Shown here: positions 32,481 through 42,457 of the stretch, one piece after another
Layout: each line of letters begins with the position of its first letter
How positions within the stretch are numbered: position 1 is the stretch's first letter
Assembly (NCBI GenBank): GCA_964406465.1
Contig: CAYORT010000005.1
Span: 1 to 64,000, forward strand
Length of the DNA: 64,000 nucleotides
Source of the DNA: JAHEZL01 sp964406465
Lineage (GTDB): Bacteria; Bacteroidota; Bacteroidia; Flavobacteriales_C; GCA-002722245
Direction of reading: 5' to 3'
Notes under the pieces: model-generated
Told to the model about the DNA's origin: nothing
Seen by the model: the letters and a program-made list of their open reading frames with translations, nothing else
Database searches by the model: none
Made by a program: the position numbers and the translations under genes

Positions 32481-34259
32481 TTACAAGCAATATTTGTTGT
32501 TGTCAATAATTGCCTGTGCGACTTTTCTTCTGCTTTCTTTTGTATTAATAGGTTCTACTTTCGTGAAACGTTTCAAGCCCATAAACATCATTCTAGCTTC
32601 ATCACCTTCAGCAAATGAGCATAAGGCATTTTTACCTGCCACATTAATTCTGTCTGCAGCATCAAAGAAGAAGACACGCATGGCATCAATGTATACAGCG
32701 CATTCTGCCTCACCTTTTTGTGCAACCAGTTTTTGAACGCGCAATAGTATAGATTCTGCAACATAGATGTCAATTAGCATATCAGAGATATTCATAATAA
32801 CCTCTTGTTCCTTGGAAAGAGTCTGCATTAATTTTTGAACTGCGGCGCCGGCAGTCATTAACGCAGCTTTTTTAAAGTTTTTGATGTATTTTTTTTCTGC
32901 AGCAAAAAGCGCAGTATCGCCATCTCCAAAATCAGGCACAGCCATCAATTCTTTAGCTACGCTCATGGCAGGACCCATTAAATCCAATTCGCCTTTCATA
33001 GCTCTTTTCAACATCATATCTACTGTGAGCATTCTGTTGATTTCGTTGGTGCCTTCGAAAATTCTATTGATACGAGAATCTCTATAAGAGCGATCCATAG
33101 GAGCATCGGCAGAGAAGCCCATACCGCCATAAATTTGAACACCTTCATCCACCACGAAATCCAATGTTTCAGAACCATATACTTTTAAAATTGCTGCTTC
33201 GATGGCAAATTGTTCAACGCCTTTTAATTTTGCCTTTTCATGGTCCATTCCTTCCGCTACTAATTTATCAGTCCAAGCATCAATAGCTTGTCCGCAGCGA
33301 TACAGAGCGGTTTCTAAAGCAAAAACTCTAATCGCTTGTTCACCAATTTTATGCTTGATGGCACCGTATTTGGAAATAGGTCTGCCAAATTGATTTCTTT
33401 CGTTAGCATAAACTGCTCCTTGCGAAACTACTTTTTTGGCTGCACCTAAAGTTGCTCCAGCCAATTTAATTCTACCAATATTTAAGATATTCAAAGCGAT
33501 TTTAAAGCCGCCTTCTCTTTCTCCCAAAAGATTTTCTGCTGGAACTTTGCAATCGTTAAAAAACACTTGGCGAGTCGAAGACCCTTTTATCCCCATTTTA
33601 TGTTCTTCAGGGTTAAGCGTAATCCCTCCATATCCTTTTTCTACAATGAAAGCAGATAAAGTTTCATCCTTATCAATTTTAGCAAAAACAACAAAGATGT
33701 CTGCAAATCCACCATTTGTAATCCACATTTTCTGGCCGTTGAGCGTATAGAATTTACCGTCTGCAGAAAGAACAGCTTGTGTTTTACCCGAATTTGCATC
33801 TGATCCAGATCCTGGCTCAGTTAAACAATAGCAAGCTTTTAATTCTCCGGTTGCTAGTTTAGGTAAGTATTTTTCTTTTTGTGCCGCATTCCCATAGTAC
33901 ATGATTGGTAATGTTCCAATACCTGTATGGGCTGCAAGAGAAACTGCAAATGAATGTCCTCCTCCAGTGGCCTCATTTACCAATAGTGATGTGTTGAAGT
34001 TGGCGCCAAAACCTCCATATTGCTCTGGTATGGAAACGCCTAATAATCCTAGCTCACCAGATTTTGTTAAAAGAGAGGGCATTAAGCCTTCTTCTTGCTT
34101 ATCAATTCTATCTAAATTTGGATATACCTCAGCAGCTAAAAAATCTTTACATGTTTGAGCCATCATGGTTTGTTCTTCATTCCATTCTTCAGGAATAAAA
34201 ATGTTTTGGAAGTCCGATTCAGCAATTAGAAATTCCCCTCCTTTTAATGCTTTTGACAT
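32481..34259 (-). CDS. Acyl-CoA dehydrogenase, long form with C-terminal extension
   Basis: 592 residues, about 200 longer than a short-chain enzyme, as in very-long-chain (VLCAD/ACAD9-like) dehydrogenases. FAD/acyl signatures CYCLTEPGSGSDANS and WITNGGFAD are clear; the catalytic Glu lies in INRIFEGTNEINRM (near residue 412). A helical C-terminal domain follows (about 430-592). ATG 34259 gives the expected MSKALKGGEFL start. It should perform the first beta-oxidation step and is the last gene of the unit thiolase-MORN-hydratase/dehydrogenase reading leftward. Confidence 0.92.
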   Translation of the reverse strand: MSKALKGGEFLIAESDFQNIFIPEEWNEEQTMMAQTCKDFLAAEVYPNLDRIDKQEEGLMPSLLTKSGELGLLGVSIPEQYGGFGANFNTSLLVNEATGGGHSFAVSLAAHTGIGTLPIMYYGNAAQKEKYLPKLATGELKACYCLTEPGSGSDANSGKTQAVLSADGKFYTLNGQKMWITNGGFADIFVVFAKIDKDETLSAFIVEKGYGGITLNPEEHKMGIKGSSTRQVFFNDCKVPAENLLGEREGGFKIALNILNIGRIKLAGATLGAAKKVVSQGAVYANERNQFGRPISKYGAIKHKIGEQAIRVFALETALYRCGQAIDAWTDKLVAEGMDHEKAKLKGVEQFAIEAAILKVYGSETLDFVVDEGVQIYGGMGFSADAPMDRSYRDSRINRIFEGTNEINRMLTVDMMLKRAMKGELDLMGPAMSVAKELMAVPDFGDGDTALFAAEKKYIKNFKKAALMTAGAAVQKLMQTLSKEQEVIMNISDMLIDIYVAESILLRVQKLVAQKGEAECAVYIDAMRVFFFDAADRINVAGKNALCSFAEGDEARMMFMGLKRFTKVEPINTKESRRKVAQAIIDNNKYCL

Positions 34260-34323
34260 AAAATAAAATTTGATGTTTGACAATAAGATGTTCGTCCTAC
34301 GGCAGTAACGAAAATAGGTTCGA

Positions 34324-35502
34324 TTATTTCAAAAATTCGAAAATTCCTGCAGCTCCTTGACCTGTACCAACGCACATGGTCACCATGCCGTACTTACCAT
34401 TTCTTCTTCGTAATTCATTGAAAACCTGAACAGAAAGCTTGCCTCCTGTGCAACCAAGTGGATGGCCTAAAGCGATTGCTCCTCCATTTGGATTAACTAC
34501 TGAAGGATCAATGTCAAGCTCACGAATTACGGCAAGTGATTGTGAAGCGAAGGCTTCATTTAATTCAATCACATCGATATCTTTCAGTTTTAAGTTGGCT
34601 TTTTTAAGGGCTTGTGGAATCGCGTAAATTGGTCCAACGCCCATTATTTTTGGTTCCAGGGCGGCTACCGAATAACTTACTAATCTTGCTATTGGTTCAA
34701 GGTTTTGTTCTTTCACCATTTTTTCCGACATCAGCATCACAAAAGCAGCACCATCAGATGTTTGAGATGAATTTCCTGCTGTAACTGAACCGTTGGCTGC
34801 AAAGACAGGCTTTAATTTTGTAAGAGCTTCTATAGTTGTTTCCTTTCTAGGACCTTCATCTGTATCGACAATGAAAGATCTTTCTTGACGTTTTTCGTTT
34901 TTGTCCAAGAAAATTTCATTGATTGTAATTGGAGCAATGTCATCCTTGAATTTCCCAGCTTCAATTGCTTTAATGGCTTTTAGATGAGAATTCAATGAAA
35001 ATATATCTTGGTCTTCTCGAGAAACATTGTAATCTTTTGCAACTTGCTCTGCAGTTAAACCCATTCCCCAGTACCAATCGGGATTGTTTTTAGCTACGTT
35101 GTAATTTGGAACGATTTTCCAACCACCAAAAGGTATTGGACTCATAGTTTCTACACCGCCTGCAACAATACAGTCAGCCATTCCCGCTTTTATTTTTGCA
35201 TGTGCAATGGCAATAGATTCAAGTCCAGAAGAACAGTATCTATTAATGGTCATACCCGGAACCTTCACAGTGTTTAAACCAATCAAAGAAATCATTCTGC
35301 CTATGTTTAAACCTTGTTCAGCTTCTGGAGTGGCGTTACCACAAATGATATCATCAATTAATTCTTGATCAAAGTTAGGAATAGATTTTACTAAGTGCTG
35401 AAGAACTTGAGCACCTAAGTCATCGGGACGTAAAAATCTAAATCCGCCTTTTTTAGATTTACCTACAGCTGAACGGTAACCAGCTACAATATAAACTTCC
35501 AT
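34324..35502 (-). CDS. Acetyl-CoA acyltransferase (3-ketoacyl-CoA thiolase)
   Basis: 392 residues, thiolase family. The acyl-accepting Cys is C90 in NRYCSSGLE, and the second catalytic pair is H347 (GHPLGCTGG) and C377 (MCVGTGQGAAG). It cleaves 3-ketoacyl-CoA to acetyl-CoA and a shortened acyl-CoA, the last beta-oxidation step. It stands between the MORN-repeat gene (three-base gap) and the long acyl-CoA dehydrogenase. Confidence 0.94.
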   Translation of the reverse strand: MEVYIVAGYRSAVGKSKKGGFRFLRPDDLGAQVLQHLVKSIPNFDQELIDDIICGNATPEAEQGLNIGRMISLIGLNTVKVPGMTINRYCSSGLESIAIAHAKIKAGMADCIVAGGVETMSPIPFGGWKIVPNYNVAKNNPDWYWGMGLTAEQVAKDYNVSREDQDIFSLNSHLKAIKAIEAGKFKDDIAPITINEIFLDKNEKRQERSFIVDTDEGPRKETTIEALTKLKPVFAANGSVTAGNSSQTSDGAAFVMLMSEKMVKEQNLEPIARLVSYSVAALEPKIMGVGPIYAIPQALKKANLKLKDIDVIELNEAFASQSLAVIRELDIDPSVVNPNGGAIALGHPLGCTGGKLSVQVFNELRRRNGKYGMVTMCVGTGQGAAGIFEFLK

Positions 35503-35505
35503 GTA

Positions 35506-36096
35506 TTATTTGGTTTTTGTTTTATCGTCTTTTTTCTCCTCCTTTTTAGGGGCAGACATATTCTGACCGTTCTTATACACTTCTGTTTTTATAAGGTTTT
35601 CTTTTTTGTCATAATATTTCCATTCGCCTTCTTTCTGGCCATTTACGTATTCTCCAACCATCTTTACTGTGCCAGTACCTTGATAATAATAAGTCCAAGT
35701 TCCTTTTCTTTTTCCATTCTCATATTCACCCTCCATTCTTAAATCACCTGTACCGTAATATTTTTGGTATGCACCATCCTTAACGCCATAAAAGTAATTT
35801 ACTACTTCCATAGGTTTCCCACTCACACCATTGTATCGCGCATATTTTCCGTGTCTTTGACCATTGTAATACTCAACTTCAAGAATTAAAATTTTCTCTA
35901 TTGAATAGGTTTTCCAAACACCCCATTTTCTACCTGAGAAGTCTTTTTTATTGCGATGTTCACGATCGGAACTAGGTAAGTTTCTTGGCTTCTCTTCAAT
36001 CATCTCTTCGTCTGAAGGGGGTTGAGCCAACAAGCTAATTGATGGCAAAAATGCCAAAAAGAACAGCAGGAGTAATAGGGGTTTTTTCAGTTTCAC
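35506..36096 (-). CDS. Exported MORN-repeat protein
   Basis: 196 residues with a signal peptide (about 1-25, ending LLAQ). Five to six MORN_2-type repeats follow, each like YENGKRKGTWTYYYQGTG or YVNGQKEGEWKYYDKK, between residues 57 and 180. The ends are highly charged (KKEEKKDDKTKTK). Databases often call such proteins 'YwqK family antitoxin', which is misleading here. It is packed three bases before the thiolase and 14 bases after the FadB-like gene, so it is co-transcribed with beta-oxidation genes; why an exported repeat protein sits there is unknown. Confidence 0.8.
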   Translation of the reverse strand: MKLKKPLLLLLFFLAFLPSISLLAQPPSDEEMIEEKPRNLPSSDREHRNKKDFSGRKWGVWKTYSIEKILILEVEYYNGQRHGKYARYNGVSGKPMEVVNYFYGVKDGAYQKYYGTGDLRMEGEYENGKRKGTWTYYYQGTGTVKMVGEYVNGQKEGEWKYYDKKENLIKTEVYKNGQNMSAPKKEEKKDDKTKTK

Positions 36097-36109
36097 GGAT
36101 ACAAATATA

Positions 36110-38515
36110 TTAGTTTCTTAACGGTTTTCCAGTTGTTAAAATACTTTGTATTCTTTCCAATGTTTTCTTAGTACCGCAAAGAGATAAAAAAGCTTCTCTT
36201 TCTAGGTCTAATAAATATTGTTCAGATACTTCAGTTCTAGCAGAAATATCACCACCACACATCACATATCCTAATTTTTCTGATATCAATTTATCATGCT
36301 CAGAGATGTAGCCTCCTGAGTACATTGTATTTGCTCCGGCATACACCATTCCCAATCCTTCTCTGCCCAATACACGAATGTTTCTTCTCATCACTGGCTG
36401 AACATATCCTTGGTGAGCCAATCTCAATACAGATTCTTTCGCGTCGGAAATTAATCTGTCTTGATTCAAAGTAACACGATCTCTTCCTTTCATATAATAA
36501 CCTAAGTCGAAAGCTTCATGTGCTGAGGTAGCTACTTTAGCCATACCTATGGTTAAAAATGCATTTTTCAAACCAGGCAATTCAATATCTCCATCAAAAG
36601 TTGCATCTGCTAGACGCAAAGCAAATTCTTTTGTGCCACCACCTCCAGGGATTAATCCAGCTCCAACTTCAACCAAGCCAACATAAGTTTCCGCATGGGC
36701 TTGAATTTGATCTGCATGCAATGCGATTTCGCAGCCACCACCCAAGGCTAATTGGTAGTGAGCTACTACTAAAGGAATAGCTGAGTAACGAACCCTCATC
36801 ATTGTTTTTTGAAAGGCCCTAATTGCAAAATCTACTTCATCCCATTCTTGATCTGCTGCAAACATAAAAAGCATTCCTAGGTTTGCTCCAGCAGAGAAGT
36901 TAGCGCCTTGACTTCCAATCACTAATCCTTTCCATCCCTCTTGCTCAGCAATATCAATGGCCTTGTTGATCCCTTGAATCACTTCACTTCCCATTGTATT
37001 CATTTTGGTGTGGAATTCTAAATTCAAAACACCATCACCAATGTCAAATAGAGTAGAACCAGAGTTTTTCCAAACCACATTACTAGTTCTAAGATTATCT
37101 AGAATGATAAAGTTTTCTGCACCAGGTATTGCTTTGTAGCTATCTGTAGTGCCGTCGTAATATTTTTTGCTGCCGTTTTCAATGATGTAAAAGCTGTTTT
37201 TTCCAGATTCAATCATTTTACTTATCCAAGCTGATGGCTGAACACCAACTTTTTGCATTAATGCCACAGATTCTTTTACACCAACAGCATCCCAAAGCTC
37301 AAACGGACCTAATTCCCAACCAAATCCAGCTTTCATCGCCTGATCAATTTTGTATAGTTCGTTCGATATTTCAGGAACGCGGTTTGAAACATAAGCGAAA
37401 AGTGAGGCAAAACTTTTTCTATAAAAATCACCTGCTTTATCAGGTCCCGAAGCCAATATTTTCACTCTTTTAGCAAGGTTATCCTCATTTTTTGCCATCT
37501 CTAAAGTGGCAAAATTCACTTTTTTCTTAGCTTCATATTCTAAAGTTTTCAGATTTAAAGAAAGAATTTCTTTTTTCCCTGAACTTTTATCTTGCTTGTA
37601 AAATCCTTGTTTCGATTTTGAACCTAACCAGCCTTTTTCTACCATCTGGCTGATATATCCAGGTATCGTGAATACAGAGTTAGCTTCATCTTTAGGGCAG
37701 TTTTGTTGAACGCCTTGCGCTACTTTAACCAAGGTGTCTAAGCCAACTACGTCGCATGTGCGAAAAGTTGCTGATTTTGGTCGGCCGAGCACCGGACCAG
37801 TTAGCTTGTCAACTTCATCAATACTCAATCCCATCTCTTCCACCTGGTGAAATAAGCTCATGATAGAGAAAACCCCAATTCTATTTGCGATAAAAGCCGG
37901 TGTGTCCTTACATAAAACCGTAGTTTTACCTAAAATTAAATCCCCAAATTCCATAAAGAATTGAGTGATTTCAGGTAAGGTTTTCGATGAAGGTATTACT
38001 TCTAAAAGCTTTAAATATCTAGGAGGATTAAAGAAGTGAGTTCCGCAAAAATGTTTTTGAAAATCATCAGAACGACCATCTAGCATCATTTCGATCGGAA
38101 TACCAGAAGTGTTTGAAGTGATCAATGTTCCTGGTTTGCGAAATTTCTCTACCTGTTCGAAAACTATTTTTTTGATGTTCAAATTTTCAACAACGACTTC
38201 TATAATCCAATCAGCATCAGCAATTTTCGACATGTCATCATCGAAATTACCCGTTGAAATTAATCGCGCATCTGATTTACGGTATAGCGGTGAAGGATTG
38301 GATTTGATGGCACTTGCAAGCGCATCGTTTACAATCCTGTTTTTTACTTTTTTGTTGTCTAATGCAAGTCCAGCCGCCTTTTCAGCATCATTCAACTCTT
38401 TAGGAGCGATATCAAGCAGCAAAACATTAATGCCTACATTGGCAAAATGACAAGCAATTCTAGAGCCCATTACTCCAGAACCCAATACTACTGCTTTTCT
38501 GATGTGTCTTTTCAT
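36110..38515 (-). CDS. 3-Hydroxyacyl-CoA dehydrogenase / enoyl-CoA hydratase fusion (FadN type)
   Basis: 801 residues. The dehydrogenase half comes first: NAD loop VLGSGVMGSRIACHFANVG (residues about 9-27) and the HFFNPPRYLKLLEVI motif with the catalytic His. The crotonase/enoyl hydratase half is C-terminal (about 450-700), with LALGGGCEIALH as its oxyanion-hole segment. This order (dehydrogenase then hydratase) is that of Bacillus FadN, not E. coli FadB. It performs beta-oxidation steps two and three in the cytoplasm. First gene of the unit after the ligase. Confidence 0.92.
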   Translation of the reverse strand: MKRHIRKAVVLGSGVMGSRIACHFANVGINVLLLDIAPKELNDAEKAAGLALDNKKVKNRIVNDALASAIKSNPSPLYRKSDARLISTGNFDDDMSKIADADWIIEVVVENLNIKKIVFEQVEKFRKPGTLITSNTSGIPIEMMLDGRSDDFQKHFCGTHFFNPPRYLKLLEVIPSSKTLPEITQFFMEFGDLILGKTTVLCKDTPAFIANRIGVFSIMSLFHQVEEMGLSIDEVDKLTGPVLGRPKSATFRTCDVVGLDTLVKVAQGVQQNCPKDEANSVFTIPGYISQMVEKGWLGSKSKQGFYKQDKSSGKKEILSLNLKTLEYEAKKKVNFATLEMAKNEDNLAKRVKILASGPDKAGDFYRKSFASLFAYVSNRVPEISNELYKIDQAMKAGFGWELGPFELWDAVGVKESVALMQKVGVQPSAWISKMIESGKNSFYIIENGSKKYYDGTTDSYKAIPGAENFIILDNLRTSNVVWKNSGSTLFDIGDGVLNLEFHTKMNTMGSEVIQGINKAIDIAEQEGWKGLVIGSQGANFSAGANLGMLFMFAADQEWDEVDFAIRAFQKTMMRVRYSAIPLVVAHYQLALGGGCEIALHADQIQAHAETYVGLVEVGAGLIPGGGGTKEFALRLADATFDGDIELPGLKNAFLTIGMAKVATSAHEAFDLGYYMKGRDRVTLNQDRLISDAKESVLRLAHQGYVQPVMRRNIRVLGREGLGMVYAGANTMYSGGYISEHDKLISEKLGYVMCGGDISARTEVSEQYLLDLEREAFLSLCGTKKTLERIQSILTTGKPLRN

Positions 38516-38589
38516 TAAAAAAGTAATTACAATTTATAAAAATAAGAAGAATTTCATGTTTTCTAGCGTAAAATCGGAATGTTTTTCAA

Positions 38590-40350
38590 TTAATTTATTC
38601 CGTAAATCTTGTTGAAAAGATTTTTGTGTTTTTCCATTATGATTTTTCGCTTTGGTTTTAGCGTAGGCGTAAGCTCTCCGCCGTCTACGGTCCATTCGTG
38701 ATCAATAAGTTCGAATTTCTTGATTTGCTCAACTTTTCCTAGATGTTGATTGAATTTATTTACCTCGTCTTGAATGAGTTTTAAAACGCCTTTGTTTTCT
38801 ATCAATTCTTTGTTGTCTTTCGGCTCTATATTCTGCTCCTTCAGCCATTTTCTAACTTCTACAAAGGCAGGAACAATATAGGCTGAGGCATGTTTTTGAT
38901 TTTCGCCTATTACCATGATCTGCTCGATGTATGGCGATTCTTTGAATTTGTTTTCGATAGGTTGCGGACAAACATATTTGCCTCCTGAAGTCTTGAACAT
39001 TTCCTTTTTGCGGTCGGTTATTTTGAGCATTTTTCCATCAAATACACCAATGTCTCCAGTGTGAAACCACCCATTAATGAGAGCTTGCTCTGTTAGATCG
39101 GCACGTTTGTAATATCCTTTCATTACATTCGGACCTTTAACAAGAATTTCCCCGTCTTCGGCGATTTTCACTTCTACATCTGTGATTACTTCACCAACTG
39201 TACCGAATTTAGTTTTTCCTTTTCCGAGCAAGTTAACTGCAATCACGGGGGAAGTTTCTGTTAGCCCATAACCTTCAAGAATTGGTAATCCTGCTGCCCA
39301 GAAAAATTTTTGAAGACGAGGTTGCAAAGCTGCACTTCCTGAAACTATGCAGATCACATTTCCACCTAAGTTTTCTCGTATTTTGCTATATACTAATTTG
39401 TCGGCAATTTTATGTTTAATATTATACCATACGCCTTTGCCAAAATCATAATCTACTGCCACTTTCATCGCCCAATTGAATATCATTTTTTGTAGCGTAG
39501 GTTTAGAATTACCTCCAGCAATTATTTTGTCGTAAACCTTTTCGATTAATCTCGGTACAGCGGTGAATGTATGGGGCTTAACTTCTCTAATGTTATCACC
39601 AATTGTATCAATGCTCTCCGCATAATAAACCGACACCCCAACGTATTGGTACATATACACCAACATTCTTTCAAATACGTGGCAGATGGGTAGAAAACTT
39701 AGTGCTTTATCGTGATAGCCAAAAGGCGTTAAAGATGCGCCAGTTATGAAATTACTCACCAAATTTTTATGCGTCAGCATAACGCCCTTTGGAGTTCCCG
39801 TTGTTCCTGAAGTGTAAATTAAAGTTAGTAGGTCGTTTTCGTGAACATTTTTCTTGCATTCCTCTAATTGCGATAAATCGGGGTTTTCTTTGCCCAACTT
39901 CTCAATTTCTTTCCAATTTTTAGCGCCCACAACTTCGTTGAATGTATAGATTTCTTTTATTGATGGAACGTTGGACTGTACCCTTTTTACTTTTTCGTAC
40001 AAATCTTTGTCGGAAACGATTACATATTTTACTTCTGCGTCATTAAAAATGAATTTGTAGTCTTCTTCGCTACTTGTTGGGTAGACGGGAACACTTACAA
40101 CACCAATCTGCGATAATCCCATGTCTATGAAATTCCATTCGGGACGATTATTACTACTGATAATAACGACTTTGTCGTCTTTTTTAAGACCCATCTTCAA
40201 AAAGCCGTAGCTTAGATTTAGGGCTGTTTCCTTGTATTCTGCTGAACTGTATTTAGTCCAATTACCGTTAATTTTATTTGAAAAAATAATATCTAACGGT
40301 CTTTCCTTTGTGCAGTAATCAAGGAGGTCGAAGGTGCGTGTTACTTTCAT
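38590..40350 (-). CDS. Long-chain acyl-CoA synthetase
   Basis: 586 residues, of the AMP-forming adenylating family. P-loop YTSGTTGTPKGVM, GYGLTETSP (ATP/acyl site), the hinge region WFHTGDIG...KITDRKKEMFKTSGGKYV, and the late Lys near TPTLKPKRK. It activates free fatty acids as acyl-CoA, at the inner face of the membrane. Upstream of the FadN-type gene by 75 bases on the same strand, giving a complete activation-to-thiolysis set. Confidence 0.92.
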   Translation of the reverse strand: MKVTRTFDLLDYCTKERPLDIIFSNKINGNWTKYSSAEYKETALNLSYGFLKMGLKKDDKVVIISSNNRPEWNFIDMGLSQIGVVSVPVYPTSSEEDYKFIFNDAEVKYVIVSDKDLYEKVKRVQSNVPSIKEIYTFNEVVGAKNWKEIEKLGKENPDLSQLEECKKNVHENDLLTLIYTSGTTGTPKGVMLTHKNLVSNFITGASLTPFGYHDKALSFLPICHVFERMLVYMYQYVGVSVYYAESIDTIGDNIREVKPHTFTAVPRLIEKVYDKIIAGGNSKPTLQKMIFNWAMKVAVDYDFGKGVWYNIKHKIADKLVYSKIRENLGGNVICIVSGSAALQPRLQKFFWAAGLPILEGYGLTETSPVIAVNLLGKGKTKFGTVGEVITDVEVKIAEDGEILVKGPNVMKGYYKRADLTEQALINGWFHTGDIGVFDGKMLKITDRKKEMFKTSGGKYVCPQPIENKFKESPYIEQIMVIGENQKHASAYIVPAFVEVRKWLKEQNIEPKDNKELIENKGVLKLIQDEVNKFNQHLGKVEQIKKFELIDHEWTVDGGELTPTLKPKRKIIMEKHKNLFNKIYGIN

Positions 40351-40484
40351 GATAAGCGCATTAATTTTAGTTTGAATTCTCAGTATACATATTATCGAAG
40401 GAAAAAGTTATGGCCAAATAAATTATTTTTACCTTGCTCCAAAGTTCAGTTTTAAGATAGTAACTTTGATTTAAATTCAATCGC

Positions 40485-41534
40485 ATGACGGAAGCTCAGG
40501 AAACACTAAACGATCATATTGAAGCCCTTGAATTTATTGGGAAGCAATACCTAGATGAGCCAAAGCTTCAGTTGTTTTCCTTCAATAAGGAGGAATATTT
40601 TGAGAACAAAGAGTTTTCTGTGGAGCAACTTTCAACACTGTGCGATGGAAAGTATGTTTATTGGCTGAATTTGCATGGTTTACACGATGTGGAATTGATT
40701 AAGCAAATTGGACTTAAACTAGGTATTCACTTTTTGGTTATTCAAGATTTGTTGGACACCACTTCAAGGCCTAAGTTACAGCACTTTGATCAGTACATTT
40801 TTTTCACCATCAAAGCAGTGCAGGCTTTAGAGGGAGATAAAGTTGAGTTAGCGCAGATATCTTTTCTTTTAGGCAAGGGCTATGTAGTATCCTTTCAAGA
40901 AAAATCGGGAAATCACTTTCAGCACATTCGTAAAATACTGAGGGCTAAGGGAGTGGTAAGAGAGAGAGGGTCTGATTTTCTACAGTACGCTTTACTGGAA
41001 GCCATTTTAGAGGATTATTTCTTCGCGATTGATAAATTAGAACTGCGAGTGAATGAGTTGGTTAAGTTCGAGAATATTGAGAAGGCTGAACCTGAAACTT
41101 TATTTCAGATAGAATCTATTAAGGAGACCATGAATGAGTTGAAGCGCTCATTGCATCCCCTGAAAGAGGCGATGAGCAGTATTGAGAAAGGGGTGGCGGG
41201 TTTCATTGATCAGGCTTCAGCAAAGTATTTCGCAGATCTTAAGGATCAGGCCATACAGTTGGTGGAGGAACTTGATTTTAATATTCACAAACTTGAGAGT
41301 GGTGCAAATTTGTTTTTTGTTTATCAGGGACATAAGATGAACGACACAATGAAAACCTTAACGGTTATTTCAGCGATTTTCATACCTCTTACGTTTTTAG
41401 CCGGAGTTTACGGGATGAATTTCGAATACCTACCCGAATTAAAGTGGCATTATGGTTATTATGCCTTTTGGGGAATTACCGTGACTCTATTGGTTGGATT
41501 AGTATTTTATTTTAAGAGAAAGAAGTGGTTATAA
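40485..41534 (+). CDS. corA: CorA-family magnesium transporter
   Basis: 349 residues. A cytoplasmic funnel domain (about 1-280) precedes two C-terminal membrane helices (about 285-308 and 320-342) with the selectivity motif YGMNFEYLP between them. The end KRKKW is basic, as usual. It carries Mg2+ (also Co2+/Ni2+) inward. ATG start; a TAACTTTG box at 40461-40468 may belong to its promoter although the -33 TTG is badly spaced. Monocistronic. Confidence 0.92.
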   Translation: MTEAQETLNDHIEALEFIGKQYLDEPKLQLFSFNKEEYFENKEFSVEQLSTLCDGKYVYWLNLHGLHDVELIKQIGLKLGIHFLVIQDLLDTTSRPKLQHFDQYIFFTIKAVQALEGDKVELAQISFLLGKGYVVSFQEKSGNHFQHIRKILRAKGVVRERGSDFLQYALLEAILEDYFFAIDKLELRVNELVKFENIEKAEPETLFQIESIKETMNELKRSLHPLKEAMSSIEKGVAGFIDQASAKYFADLKDQAIQLVEELDFNIHKLESGANLFFVYQGHKMNDTMKTLTVISAIFIPLTFLAGVYGMNFEYLPELKWHYGYYAFWGITVTLLVGLVFYFKRKKWL

Positions 41535-41562
41535 AAAATAACTAATTTATTTTCATCTTTTA

Positions 41563-41592
41563 TTGTTTATCCCAATAAATGCAGTATCTTCG
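41563..41592 (+). promoter_or_regulatory. Promoter of the initiator tRNA
   Basis: TTG at 41563-41565, 19 bases, TATCTTCG at 41585-41592; the tRNA starts nine bases later. Same geometry as the tRNA-Leu and rpsO promoters. Confidence 0.65.
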
Positions 41593-41601
41593 CACCCACA
41601 T

Positions 41602-41674
<73 letters not shown>

Positions 41675-41677
41675 CTA

Positions 41678-41710
41678 GAAGCCTTTCAGAAATGAGAGGC
41701 TTTTTTATTT
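41678..41710 (+). terminator. Terminator of the initiator tRNA
   Basis: Stem AAGCCTTTC / GAGAGGCTT (one wobble) with a six-base loop and T-run, four bases after the tRNA. Confidence 0.8.
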
Positions 41711-41778
41711 GTCATTAATCTGTGATTAATTATTTGAAATCGTTGTTCTCTCCAGATGAAATGTGAGTTTAAAAGAAA

Positions 41779-41820
41779 AACAGAAAGCCCCAGTGAAAAA
41801 TCACTGGGGCTTTCTGTTTG
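41779..41820 (-). terminator. Terminator of rpsP
   Basis: Strong stem ACAGAAAGCCCCAGTGA / TCACTGGGGCTTTCTGT with a four-base A-rich loop, between tRNA-fMet and the rpsP stop. Confidence 0.85.
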
Positions 41821-41834
41821 ATTTGGATAGAATA

Positions 41835-42362
41835 TTATTCTGCAGCAGGTGCTTCAGCAGCAGCTTCCGGAGCAGCTTCTTCAGCTTCCGGAGCAGCTTG
41901 AGCAGCAGCTGCCTTAGCAGCAACGGCTTGAGCTTTAGCAGCATTTACAGCTTTTTCAGCTTCCAATGCTTTCTTTTTAGCTTCAGCTTTCGCAGCGCTT
42001 AAAGATTTTGCAGTTTTATCGTTTGTGCTGTTTTTACCTTCTAACCAAGCTGTAAATTTTGCATCAGCTTGTTCTTGAGTTAAAGCACCTTTAGTTACAC
42101 CACCATCTAAATGTTTTTTCATTAAAACACCTGCAGTTGAAAGGATAGTTCTTACTGCATCACTTGGTTCAGCACCAGTTTTTGCCCAGTAAAGCGCTCT
42201 GTTAAAGTCAAGGTTGATCGCAGGAGGATTAACACCAGGATTGAAAGTACCTAATTTCTCAATGAATTTACCGTTTCTTGCAGAACGTGAATCGGCTACT
42301 ACTACATGATAAATAGCTGCTTTCTTTTTTCCTTGTCTTTGTAATCTAATTGTTGTTGCCAT
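41835..42362 (-). CDS. rpsP: 30S ribosomal protein S16 with Ala/Glu-rich tail
   Basis: 175 residues; the S16 fold takes the first 80 or so (TIRLQRQGKKKAAIYHVVVADSR, shown in part as RLQRQGKKKAAIYHVVVADS; INLDFNRALYWAKTGAEP). A helical tail rich in Ala, Lys and Glu, ending PEAAAEAPAAE, adds about 95 residues, as in other Bacteroidota S16 proteins. Only this 30S gene is present here; trmD/rimM/rplS are not adjacent. A promoter lies 55 bases upstream. Confidence 0.95.
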   Translation of the reverse strand: MATTIRLQRQGKKKAAIYHVVVADSRSARNGKFIEKLGTFNPGVNPPAINLDFNRALYWAKTGAEPSDAVRTILSTAGVLMKKHLDGGVTKGALTQEQADAKFTAWLEGKNSTNDKTAKSLSAAKAEAKKKALEAEKAVNAAKAQAVAAKAAAAQAAPEAEEAAPEAAAEAPAAE

Positions 42363-42416
42363 AAATTGGTTTTAAAGTTGGCTACTCGAGCCGGTTATAA
42401 ATTTTAATAAGGGCGA

Positions 42417-42445
42417 CAAAGATAGGTTAATTTTTTAAATATCAA
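42417..42445 (-). promoter_or_regulatory. Promoter of rpsP
   Basis: Minus strand: TTG (42445-42443), 18 bases, TATCTTTG (42424-42417), then TCGCCC. Nearly identical to the tRNA-Leu promoter, including the bases after the -7 box. Confidence 0.7.
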
Positions 42446-42457
42446 AGAAAATACATC

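Noticed and set aside
35506..36096. Toxin-antitoxin gene (YwqK antitoxin)
   Set aside because: Only the MORN repeats resemble that label; a signal peptide and no toxin partner argue against it.
41835..42100. Ala/Glu-rich tail of rpsP as a frameshift or fusion with another gene
   Set aside because: Such low-complexity tails are ordinary in Bacteroidota S16 proteins, and the frame is continuous.
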